From Molossus alvarezi (taxonomy: Eukaryota; Chordata; Mammalia; Chiroptera; Molossidae): a stretch of DNA of 64,000 nt. Positions 55,741-64,000 of the stretch are shown here, piece by piece. The notes under the pieces were generated by a model. That model did no database searches. It saw only the letters and a list, made by a program, of their open reading frames with translations, and was not told where the DNA came from. Made by a program: the position numbers and the translations under genes. How positions within the stretch are numbered: the stretch's first letter is position 1; every line of letters starts with the position of its first letter. The stretch lies in assembly GCA_037176705.1 (NCBI GenBank), contig CM073887.1, positions 58,613,001-58,677,000 on the forward strand. Direction: 5' to 3'.

Positions 55741-56384
55741 AGGCACACACTCCCATGTGCCCTAGAGGCATAGCCTGCCCAGGATGGAAGACAGGAAGGA
55801 GCAAGGCCTCTGGTGGCTGGGCTCATCGGAAGGCAAAGGGAAGGAATTGGGGAAATGTTTCATTTGCAGCAGGCAGGAGACCCACCCCACCCATCCTGGA
55901 AACCTAGCCCTGACTCCTGAATGGGGCCTCTGTATGCTGCCACAGCCCAGCCATCCAGGGAGAGGACATGGGGTTGGGGGGTTGAGCTAGCTGCACCATG
56001 TCCCTGGCCAAGCCTCAGGGGCCACACAGCCACATGACAGGGCTCAGCCCAGAGTAGCCCTCCCCCTGCCCATCTCCACTACATCTGGAGGCTAATCCCC
56101 AAACCCAAGCTGCACAGTGAAGACAGAAGGGCAAGGCCATTACCCGCGCTGGTGTTGGATCTCTAGGTCTCCCTAAGGCCCAAGTGCATCCCCAAGATGG
56201 GCAGCTGCCAGTCCCATGCCAAAAGGCCTCTCAGTCGAGCATGAGAGTATGATAGCATGGCTGTATGTGGCAGCAGGGCTGAGGATGTGACATTGTAGTT
56301 GTATGTAAGTGAGGGTGGACTCCCTGTGCAGCCTGAGGGGAGGGAGAGGGGAGGAGAAGGGCAGTCATAGGCCCTTGGCTTATG

Positions 56385-57130
56385 TTAGCACACACACTCA
56401 CTGTCACACACATAGTGTCATTGTTACACTATTGATTACACAACCATGCACACAGCCATCCTGTCTCATCTTCAGTCACTCCGTCATACACCACACTGTC
56501 ATACATGCTGTTTTACACAGCCATGCTGTCACACCTTCAACCACACACAGAACCACACTCACACCTTCAGCCAGTGGCACTGTCACACCCTCAGCCATGC
56601 TGTCACACAGAGAAATACTGTCACACCCTCAACGATTCTGGTCACACACACCTTCAGCCTCATGGTTAGCCTGACATGCTGACCCTCACACTATATCAGT
56701 GTCACACTGACCAGCAGAGGCACACTGGCATACTCAATCTGGGTGCTTCTACAGCTGTGTTAGCCATGTGACCACATAGATTCACTGCCCCACTCAGTCA
56801 CAAGGAGGGGAAGCAGATCTGATCACTTCATCTCCATGGTGTGGCACATAGCTGTCCCTAGATCAATGTTTGAACCGAACCAGTCACTCCAATAACACAA
56901 CGCACCCTCACTCTCATGGTGTCACAGAGCAGACAGCCAGCAGGTAAAGCCACTATAGAACTGCTCAAAAATACTTTGATGACACACATGCTAAGGGCAT
57001 CACTGTTGCAGGTGACAGGCACACATCTCACAATGCCACACAACATCCATAGTCCCCGGACAGAGCTACAAAGACACAACGGGTGACAGCCACACCACCA
57101 TTACAAGTACATCCTGTCATACAACAGGCG
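56385..57130 (+). repeat. Degenerate CA/TCACAC-rich tract
   Basis: TGTCACAC, CATGCTGTCACAC and CACACCTTCAGCCA motifs recur at 56390-56690, fading by 57130. Confidence 0.75.
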
Positions 57131-57289
57131 CTCTCCCTAGTGCCTGTCACAACATTGAGACAGCCCATTAGTTGTCCCAACAGGCAGTCAGGCATGCTAA
57201 CATGGCCTCCACAATAGTCACTAGGACACCCCTAGTCCCCCAGTTGTGGAGACAGGGAAAGGCCTACACTGACACCCCCTCCCAGCTGC

Positions 57290-57420
57290 AGTCAGTGCAT
57301 GGAGAGTGGGGGGAGTTGCTAATGGATATGCAGCTGTCAGCAGTGGGTGCCAGCCCCCACCTCATGAATATTCATCAGATGAGGCTCTCCTGAACCTGTG
57401 GGGAGTTGGAGGTCCCAGGC
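57290..57420. promoter_or_regulatory. Candidate conserved element with ATGAATATTCAT palindrome
   Basis: Unique sequence between long CA-rich tracts. It holds a perfect 12-bp palindrome at 57364-57375, flanked by CTC and, further right, GAGG-like arms, and resembles a POU-factor dimer site. TAATGGATATGCAG lies about 40 bases upstream. The element status is inferred only from its non-repetitive character. Confidence 0.3.
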
Positions 57421-57519
57421 AGCTGGGCACCCCCTTCTGTGCCAAGAGGCCCTCAAGTGAGGAGGGGCTCAGCCAGGCCCCAGCAGTCCTCTGAACTGCT
57501 CCCAGTTTCACATATAAGC

Positions 57520-57612
57520 ACACATGAGTGTGTGAACATAGACACTCCTAGACACACAAACAAGTTACAAACACAACCACACCTCAAAACACAGTCATCC
57601 ACCATCACACAT

Positions 57613-57660
<48 letters not shown>

Positions 57661-58100
57661 GTATGCAAACACATGCATACAATCAAATGAATTCACAACC
57701 ACAAACACATAATCACACCCAAACCACAGACACCCATCTCTCTCTCTCTGTTTCTCTCACACCCACCCCTTAGTATGCAAAATGAACACACAGTCACATG
57801 AACTCACAAGCACACAAGCACACACACCCCAGGCATGCAAACACAAGGGCACACAAACAACAGGGCACATAACCATAGACACACATATACCATCATACCC
57901 AAACTACACAGACACCATTATACATAGGCACACACACATTTCCAAACACACAGGCATACAGTCACCCTCAAACTAGAACCAACGACTTTTCATAAAACAC
58001 CCACACACGTATACAAACACTGACCCACAAATTGGCACACATTCCCACTGACGCAAATATACTCACACATAACCACCCTAAAGAGCACCTTCACCCACCA
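57520..58100 (+). repeat. CA-rich tract with a pure (CA)n core
   Basis: The pure CA run is 57615-57657 (about 21 units). The flanks are degenerate ACACA DNA with a CT run near 57740. Confidence 0.92.
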
Positions 58101-58224
58101 TCACACACACACACTGCGATCTCATTCTGCCCGCCCCTGACCGTTTACAGAAGGGGAAACTGAGGCACTGAATGGCTGAAAGCCCCTTGAAGGAAGATGC
58201 CCCTCCTGACTCAGGGCAGAGGCT

Positions 58225-58450
58225 GAAGCCGGGCGCCCCCTGCTGGCCTGGCCCCTCTAAGAGCGCACGGGGAGGCAGCGCGCGGGGCGGGCACGCGCCT
58301 GACGTAACCATGGTATCCTCTTGGCACGCGCTGCAAGGGCGGGGAGGGCGGGGCGGGAGCGTTGCCATGGCACCGGAGGGCCGCGTGAATGGGGCATTGT
58401 TCGCCCGGGCGCCCGGCGCCCGGGCGGGCTGTCCCGGATCCACCCGAACA
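58225..58450. promoter_or_regulatory. Orphan CpG island with RFX X-box-like motifs
   Basis: A short, very CpG-rich block with GC boxes (GGGCGGGGAGGGCGGGGCGG from 58338) in otherwise CpG-poor DNA. Two X-box-like palindromes occur: GTAACCATGGTATC at 58304-58317, preceded by a TGACGTAA half CRE, and GTTGCCATGGCACC at 58361-58374 (one mismatch to GTTGCCATGGCAAC). No recognisable exon adjoins it. It could be a distal NFIX or antisense promoter, a promoter of an unrecognised non-coding RNA, or a CTCF-bound boundary. Confidence 0.5.
58233..58248 (-). promoter_or_regulatory. CTCF-like site, reverse orientation
   Basis: GCGCCCCCTGCTGGCC is a near-perfect reverse complement of the CTCF consensus (CCAGCAGGGGGCGC on the minus strand). 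It lies at the left edge of the CpG island between NFIX and DAND5. Confidence 0.6.
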
Positions 58451-58715
58451 GAGAAAGAAAGAGACAGAGGTGGGGAGAGACAAAGATGGAGAGAGACGAG
58501 GGAGAGACAAGAGATGGGGACAGACAGACAGAGCTGTAGATGAGGAAAGAAACACACTTAGAAGCCAAGAGAGAAACAGAGACAGGGAGAGACAGAAAGA
58601 TGGGAGAGACCTAGGAGAGGGAGAGAAATGCACCAATGAGGAAGGACAGACAGAGGGACAGAACCAAGGAGAGGCAGAGCCGGGGACTGAGATGGAAGAC
58701 GAAGGTCTGGATTGG
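58440..58715 (+). repeat. Degenerate (GAGACAGA)n purine-rich repeat
   Basis: GAGACAGAG, GAGAGACGAGGGAGAGACAA and similar motifs. The open frames across it are low-complexity. Confidence 0.8.
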
Positions 58716-59584
58716 AAGAGAGGGCAGGACCAGCCAGCCAATAACCATGGAGCCCACTATGCCTGGTAACTGGATCAGGTAGAGATCAGGACCCCAAGAC
58801 AAAGTCAGAGACACAGAGATGGGAGGAGACCCAGCAAGACCGAAAGTCAGAGATACCAGGAAGAGAATGAAGAGTGCTCCTAGGGTCTCTGGTCCCACCG
58901 ACCCCAGTCCTCCCTCCACTCCCCTTTGGACAACATGCCTCCCCCAATTTGATACTCTTAGAAGGCACACCTCTATCCTACACATCATACACTCACTGAT
59001 AAGACACCATCAACATAGGGACCTAGTCTTAGGGACACCACCCCAGACACTCTGAGACTCTTTCATGGACCCAGTGACACCTGCAGATACACCCACAGAT
59101 ACCCAGTGACACAGTCATGATCAGTCAGACACACCCATATGATGGGGACTTCTACCTCACACCAGAGTGACACAGTTATAGATACGGCCCTAAAGGACCC
59201 TGCCAGACACATGCTCCCAGTCACACATGGCCACACACCACAAGGGCTCACTTCACAGAACACTGCCGTATGTGGCTACTCAAGATACACGAAGCACTCT
59301 CACACCTGCAAACTCTTTGGTAATGTCCCATGGTACATACACTCTTTCCACCCTGTGCTTGAACCAGTGACTTGGTGCTCTGGCCCTCAGCCCAGGTTAG
59401 GGGATCTGTGGAAATGCTGATCCAGTTCTCCATGTTTGACAGGCATCAGTCCAGCCCAGATAAGAAGGGGAAGGGAGGGAGGTGAAGCACCACCTACCCC
59501 TTCAAAGGGCTGGGTCAAGCCAGGCCAGGGTGGTCCCCAACTCCTCCACGTATGGGTCATCTGGGCCCAAATCTGGACCAAGGG

Positions 59585-59600
59585 TGTCCCCTGGTGGCCA
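59585..59600 (-). promoter_or_regulatory. Second CTCF-like site, reverse orientation
   Basis: TGTCCCCTGGTGGCCA matches the reverse-complement CTCF pattern at nearly every position. It is 1.35 kb from the site at 58233 and in the same orientation. Confidence 0.5.
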
Positions 59601-59719
59601 TCTATGGTCTCTGCATCCATTGGGAGAAGTGGTAGGGAGGAGGCTGGGTGGAGAGCCCAGTTGGTCTAAGGTGAATAGAAGGGCAGAGAGGACAGGCCCA
59701 GGCTTAGCACCCAGATCCT

Positions 59720-60320
59720 AAAAATCGGAAGCTAGGGTCTGGAAGCCAAAATCCAAAGCCAGAATTCAGAGCCTGAATTCCAGATCCTAGAATCCAGAAT
59801 CTGAATCTAGATTCCAAGATACCAAGATCTATAATCTAGACCCAAGAACTAGAGACCCAGAATCTAAAATCTGGAGAGTATTATGCTAAGAAAAATGTCA
59901 GTCAGAGAAAGACAAGTATCACATGATCTTACTTATTTGTGAAATATAATGAACAAAATAATTTGACAAACAAAACAGATCCAGAAACATGGAAGTAGGG
60001 AACAGACCGACAAACCTCAAAGGGAAGGGAGTTGGGGGGGAGAGATACACCAAAGAACCTATATGCATATATGCATAACCAAAGGACACAGACCTCTTGG
60101 TGAAGAGGAGGGCCAGGAGTGGGAAGGGGTGTCAATGAAGGGAAAAGAGGGGACATCTGTAATTCTTTCAACAATAAAAATTATTTTTAAGTGAGAAAAA
60201 AATAAAACAAAACCCAGGTATAAGTGCCCAGAATCCAAAATCCAAATGTATCGGTCCTGGGTCCTGTCCTCAGAATATAAAATTGAAGACCCTGAATTCA
60301 GATACAAAAACCCAGAGCCC
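59720..60320 (+). repeat. Degenerate CCAGAATC-type minisatellite interrupted by an L1
   Basis: Units close to CCAGAATCTGAATC and CCAAAATCC fill 59720-59880 and resume at 60225-60320 on the far side of the L1 at 59883-60195. Confidence 0.7.
59883..60195 (+). mobile_element. LINE-1 3' end (bat-type 3' UTR)
   Basis: GAGTATTATGCTAAG, CAGTCAGAGAAAGACAAGTA, AATATAATGAACAAAATAA, GGAACAGACCGACAAACCTC and ACATCTGTAATTCTTTCAAC followed by AATAAAAATT are typical of the L1 3' end in bats and related orders. 5'-truncated; no coding part remains beyond the extreme end of ORF2. Confidence 0.85.
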
Positions 60321-60606
60321 AGAGCCCTCCCCAGAGCCAGCCCCCTACCTTCCACAAGCCCCCAGATTAGAGCAGGGCAGCAGGAGTTGGTGAGGGCAGG
60401 AACAGACTAAAGTGGCAGGAGAGAAGCCCCGCAGTGACCACACAGAGCCTCTTCAAGCAGTTGCTCTCCTGTGTTTATACACAAGTACACACACACATGC
60501 ACACACAAATATATTTCAACAGAATCTCACACACAAACCCACATGACCAAATATATATAGCCAGCCTGAGACCATCAGATGTACAGTACCACACACTCTC
60601 AAATGC

Positions 60607-60650
60607 ACACACACACACACACACACACATCACACACACATCCTGACATA
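60607..60650 (+). repeat. (CA)n microsatellite
   Basis: About twelve CA units, then a TCACACACATC variant. Confidence 0.92.
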
Positions 60651-62204
60651 CACCATCACCCAGACACCTAGATCTACCATTCACTCCTCTTCCAGCACAC
60701 AGACACACACTCATCTGTGTACCCACACGATCTCAGAACTGTCCCCCATCCCCAGCCATTGCACCAAACTCGGATGCATAGCCACCACACCCAGAGATGC
60801 TCAAAAACCCAGACTCCCAATCCTGCACCCAGACATGCTCAAAGAATTGTGCAGGCTGGCACACATGTACAAACACACACACAAACTCCTCTAAGCAGGG
60901 AGAAGCTCCATGCCTTGGCAGCCACATAGCCCCTGGGAATGGGACCCTTGGGACAGGGCTCGCCATGCACCCCCATGGCCACCCCAGCCCTCCCCATCCT
61001 GGCCGGCTGGCGGGCTTTAATACAGATGCCAAACTCATAATTGTAACTGAGGGTGACAGGGTCACCTTGAGCCCCAGATGCTCACGCAGTGACAGATGGC
61101 GTTGGCAAACCTGATTAGCAGCCCCTGTGCCAGCGCCTGTGGCACCTGCATCCCTGCCCCTCCCCCACTCCCCTAGCACTCATTACCCACCCATTAATGG
61201 TCCTGGGGAGTGGGGGTGGGGGCCAGTTGGCACTGCCCAGGAGGGGGCAGGGATGTGGGGGGGGCTGGCACCAAGGTTCCCAGCTGGCTCCCCGGCTGGC
61301 AGGAGGTGGGCACAGCTGAAAGGGGGTGGAAGCAGGCGCCTCATATGCCTGCCAGAGAGAGGGGTGCCCATGGTGCCAAGGCTGAGCTACCCACTCGGAC
61401 TCTGCCTGAGGTTTGGCACAGAACCCTAGGGAGAGGAGGAAGAGCACACCCCTCCCCCATGGGCCACTCATGACCCCCCCATCCCAGGCCCTTGGAGCAG
61501 GGTATTGAGAGCTGCCTGCCTGGCCTGTTCCCACCCCTCTGTGCTTGCCTGTGGGGTCAGAGGTCATGGGCTCTCACGCCCCACTAGCCCATCTGTTTCC
61601 TCGGGTCCCCTCCTCCTGTTCCCCTCACCTGGGGCCTTCCTTCCTGAGGCAGGAAGAGGGCTGAGGGGGGCCCCAGTCCCCCCCCAACACCCGCCCTGCG
61701 CTCCGGGGAGCATTTGGAGGCAACCCTGACAGCGCCACATGTCCCTGTGTCTGTGCCAGACGGGCCCATCTGCTAGGGCCCTGATTCCAGACGCCCAAAT
61801 CCAGGCCTCCCATGTCCACTGCAGACCCTGCACCCAACTGAGGAGGAAGCACCCCCCCCCCCATGCCCACATTCCACAGGACCACTCATTCCCAGGGAAC
61901 TCCAGTTGGAGAAACAAACACACACATACACACATATATGCACAACTGGGTTCGGTCAACCTTTATGGTTTCTGTAGAATGCCACAGTAGGCATGGGGCT
62001 GGGTGGAGACTGGGAGGGGGCAGCTGGAGCACGTGGGTTCTGCCTCTGACTTGGGGAACCCAGGTTTTCCCCAGTAGCTATGTCTGCCTTCCTGCTTTGG
62101 TTTCTTGGGGTCCCCAGGCCAGGGTTGTCACTGTATCTATTGGGCTGGGTGGGGCCATCTGTTCTCCCTGCAGTTGGCAGTGTGTCTTTGACTTATTCCA
62201 TAAG
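60651..62204. other. Intergenic sequence between the L1 and DAND5
   Basis: Mostly unique and GC-rich; it includes the candidate element at 61000. The DAND5 3' end may extend into its right part. Confidence 0.45.
61000..61205. promoter_or_regulatory. Candidate regulatory element between NFIX and DAND5
   Basis: Unique sequence with a perfect inverted repeat GGTGACAGGGTCACC at 61052-61066, a TGACAGATGG MEIS-type site at about 61089, and TTAATGG near 61193. It lies about 1.4 kb beyond the DAND5 stop codon. There is no coding potential. Confidence 0.3.
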
Positions 62205-62445
62205 AGGAGGTCCAGCCTGGTGATTAAAAGTGAGCACCACACTGCCTTGGGTTCAAATGCTGGCTCTACCCCAAACTGCTATGTGACCCTGAGTGAGTGT
62301 CTTTACCTCTTGAGGCCTCAGTTTCCTTCCCTGTAAAGTGAAGTGATACTTCTATGTTATTGGGCAGCTCTGAGGATGACACAAGTACATACATGTCAAA
62401 TGCTTAGAGCTGGGCCTGGCCAACAGTGAGTGCTCAAAAAGTGTG
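62205..62445 (+). mobile_element. MIR SINE, nearly full length
   Basis: AAGTGAGCACCACACTGCCT, GCTATGTGACCCTGAGTGAG and CTTGAGGCCTCAGTTTCC, ending in AGTGAGTGCTCAAAA. Confidence 0.85.
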
Positions 62446-62645
62446 CTGACTCTGAGTGGTCCACCTCATGGCTGGGGCTATGTCTGGTGTCCATGGGAGC
62501 AGGGTGAGGACTCGGGAGGCCTATCTGGCTCTCCCTGCATCCCTGGTCTCTTTGACCCAGTGTACATAATCCAGGTCCGTGTCTTTCTGACTCCCCACAT
62601 CTCTCCAAGGTGCATGTGTCTATGTGTCAGTCGAAGATGCTCAGC
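62400..62645 (-). other. DAND5: Presumed start of the DAND5 3' UTR
   Basis: The mature message should continue leftwards from the TGA. No canonical AATAAA (TTTATT on the plus strand) was found between about 61900 and 62645, so the end of the transcript is undefined. A MIR begins at about 62445, and the true end may lie within or beyond it. Confidence 0.35.
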
Positions 62646-62891
62646 TCATGCCTTCGGGCTGCACTGACACCTCTCAACCAGCACTGTCGATGTCCTCACC
62701 CGCCGACGAGAGACTGGGCTGCCCACCCGACACCACAGGAACACGGGTACCCAGTGCCTTCGAGTGGGCACACAGCTGTTGCAGAGGACAAGCGAGGCAG
62801 GGTCCACACCAGGGATGAAGAATGAGGAGCAGTAGCCAAAACAGAGGTGATTACGGAGGCGCATGGCCATGCATCCTGGCTGGGAGAGCAC
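62646..62891 (-). CDS. DAND5: DAND5 last coding exon (cystine-knot domain)
   Basis: DAND5 (Coco/Cerl2/Dante) is a secreted DAN-family antagonist that binds Nodal and restrains it at the embryonic left-right organiser. This exon reads VLSQPGCMAMRLRNHLCFGY... and ends ...VLVERCQCSPKA with TGA at 62648-62646. It closely follows the human C-terminal half as I remember it (RLRNHLCFGHCSS, LVLCNSC, CHCSPKA). It opens after a TCTGGCCCCAG acceptor (AG at 62893-62892) in phase 0. Eight cysteines are present in the SQPGC, HLCFGYC, VLCNSC, LWC and RCQC contexts, so the cystine knot looks intact. The first exon, with signal peptide and pro-region, is not found by 64000 and should lie to the right. The gene is on the same strand as NFIX, about 12.7 kb upstream of it. 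Confidence 0.94.
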   Translation of the reverse strand: MLSQPGCMAMRLRNHLCFGYCSSFFIPGVDPASLVLCNSCVPTRRHWVPVFLWCRVGSPVSRRRVRTSTVLVERCQCSPKA

Positions 62892-62984
62892 CTGGGGCCA
62901 GAGGCAGGGAGACAGGTCAAGAACAGTAAAGTCTGAGGCCAGACTAATGAGAATAACTCCCCTTCCATTTCCACCCCACCTTGA

Positions 62985-63262
62985 GAAGCATGGATGCCTG
63001 GGCTCAAGTCCTTACTCTGCCATCTGCTCGCTGTGTGACTTGGGGTAAGTTATTCTACCTCTCTGGGCCTCAGTTTCTTTGCCTGTGAAATCATCGAAGT
63101 TCAACCAGGAAAAAAAGAAACCACTCTAGGTCTTTCAACAGAGAGGATTAATAGAGAGAAAGGGGGAGGAACAGCAGGAAGTGGTGACATTACAGGAGCC
63201 TGGGAGTTACACAGAAAGCCTAGGCCTATTACCTAGCACACAGTCAGTGCTCAATAAATATT
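62985..63262 (+). mobile_element. MIR SINE in two pieces
   Basis: The body lies at 62985-63108 (CTGTGTGACTTGGGGTAAG, CTGGGCCTCAGTTTCTTTGC) and the tail at 63220-63262 (TAGCACACAGTCAGTGCTCA). The intervening 110 bases are unrelated purine-rich DNA. Confidence 0.75.
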
Positions 63263-63269
63263 AATTCCT

Positions 63270-63480
63270 GCCCAGCCAGTGTGTCTCAATGGATTGAGCA
63301 TTGTCCCATGAACTGAGAGGTCCGGGTTCGACTCCCGGTCAGGGCACATACCAGGTTGTGGGCTCAGTCCCCAGTGGGGGGCGTGCAGGAGGCAGCTGAT
63401 TGATGTTTCTATCACACATAGATGTTTCTCTCTCTTTTCCTTCCTTTCTCTAAAAAATCAATAAAAACATTAAAATAAAT
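63270..63480 (+). mobile_element. tRNA-derived SINE, second subfamily
   Basis: Head GCCCAGCCAGTGTGTCTC, intact B box (GGTTCGACTCC), TCAGGGCACATACC and a tail AATAAAAACATTAAAAT. It lies just downstream of a MIR tail, upstream of the DAND5 exon on that gene's strand. Confidence 0.9.
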
Positions 63481-63839
63481 AAATGATAGTTCCTTCTATG
63501 ATCCCCTCCAACTAAGTGAATCTACCAACTCACCCCCTGATCAGGACCCTTCTCTGATTAAACTCTGCACTCCCTCCTCTGCCCCTCTTCCCACAACCTC
63601 ATCTCCCACCCTCTCCTCCCCCCCCCCTCACTCTGCCCCAGCCACCCCAGCCTCTTGCTCTGAGTTACAAAGAAATCAACATTAAGGCAGACTTTGGTAC
63701 ACCTGGCTTCAAAGCCTGGGCCAGAAACAACACATGGCATGAATTCCTACAGCCATTATGGAGCACCAACTGAATGCAACTATGAAGGTGCTGCCCATAT
63801 TCCTCTCATTCAGGCTGGCCAAAAGTGCTTAGCAGGCAG

Positions 63840-64000
63840 GTGCTACTATTGTTCATCATTCAGCAAACACTGAGTTCCTCCCAATGTGCCTGGCTCTGCT
63901 CTGCAGCCTGGGGATAGGGACACAGAGTGAATAAGGCATAAATATTCCTGCCCTGGTGGAATACACATTCTACTGAGGAAGACAGATGATAAATGCAATT
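63840..64000 (+). mobile_element. LINE-2 3' end
   Basis: CAGCAAACACTGAGTTCCTCC, GTGCCTGGCTCTGC, TCCTGCCCTGGTGGAATACA and CATTCTACTGAGGAAGACAG follow the L2 3' consensus. It runs off the right edge. Confidence 0.75.

Noticed and set aside
63000..64000. DAND5 first exon sought in the last kilobase
   Set aside because: The interval is MIR, SINE, unique and L2 sequence, with no signal peptide or pro-region coding and no donor matching the exon at 62891.

Overview
This is mammalian genomic DNA, and almost certainly from a bat. It contains 13 copies of a tRNA-derived SINE of the chiropteran VES type (a tRNA-like head with A and B boxes, a CT-rich stretch, an A-rich tail). It also has a bat-like LINE-1 3' end, non-autonomous hAT elements, and older mammal-wide repeats (MER5, MIR, L2, L1M). 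There are no prokaryotic genes, no CRISPR arrays and no structural RNA genes. Species cannot be fixed from the window; a vespertilionid or close relative is my inference from the SINE and hAT content.

Protein-coding content is small, and both genes read on the minus strand. (1) NFIX (nuclear factor I X): exon 1 at 49961-49987 carries the first nine codons, and exon 2 at 21951-22482 is 532 bp and carries the core of the DNA-binding domain. The 27.5 kb between them is intron 1. Everything left of 21951 is the start of a long intron 2, with exon 3 outside the window. An in-frame ATG just upstream of exon 2 (22506) gives an alternative N-terminus and, with the CpG-rich DNA behind it, suggests a second promoter. 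(2) DAND5 (a Cerberus/DAN-family Nodal antagonist): its last coding exon is at 62646-62891; exon 1 lies beyond the right edge. DAND5 followed by NFIX on the same strand is the arrangement I recall from human 19p13.

Layout. 1-13.8 kb: intron 2 with the SINE cluster, three MER5 copies, a hAT element and a motif-dense candidate enhancer (10.26-10.64 kb). 13.8-38.6 kb: SINE-free DNA around exon 2, with several unique AT-rich blocks resembling conserved non-coding elements. 38.6-48.9 kb: rest of intron 1, with a hAT element split by a SINE and degenerate TG-rich and CA-rich tracts. 48.9-50.5 kb: CpG island with exon 1 and the 5' leader (CGG repeat, minimal upstream ORF, ISRE-like site). 50.5-62.6 kb: intergenic, dominated by degenerate CA-rich repeats, with one orphan CpG island near 58.3 kb carrying CTCF-like and RFX X-box-like motifs. 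62.6-64 kb: DAND5 exon, MIR, SINE and L2.

I found no new biochemical system. The content of interest is regulatory and structural: predicted promoters, enhancer candidates, a possible convergent CTCF pair, and unusual repeat histories. All motif calls are by eye and conservation was not measured.
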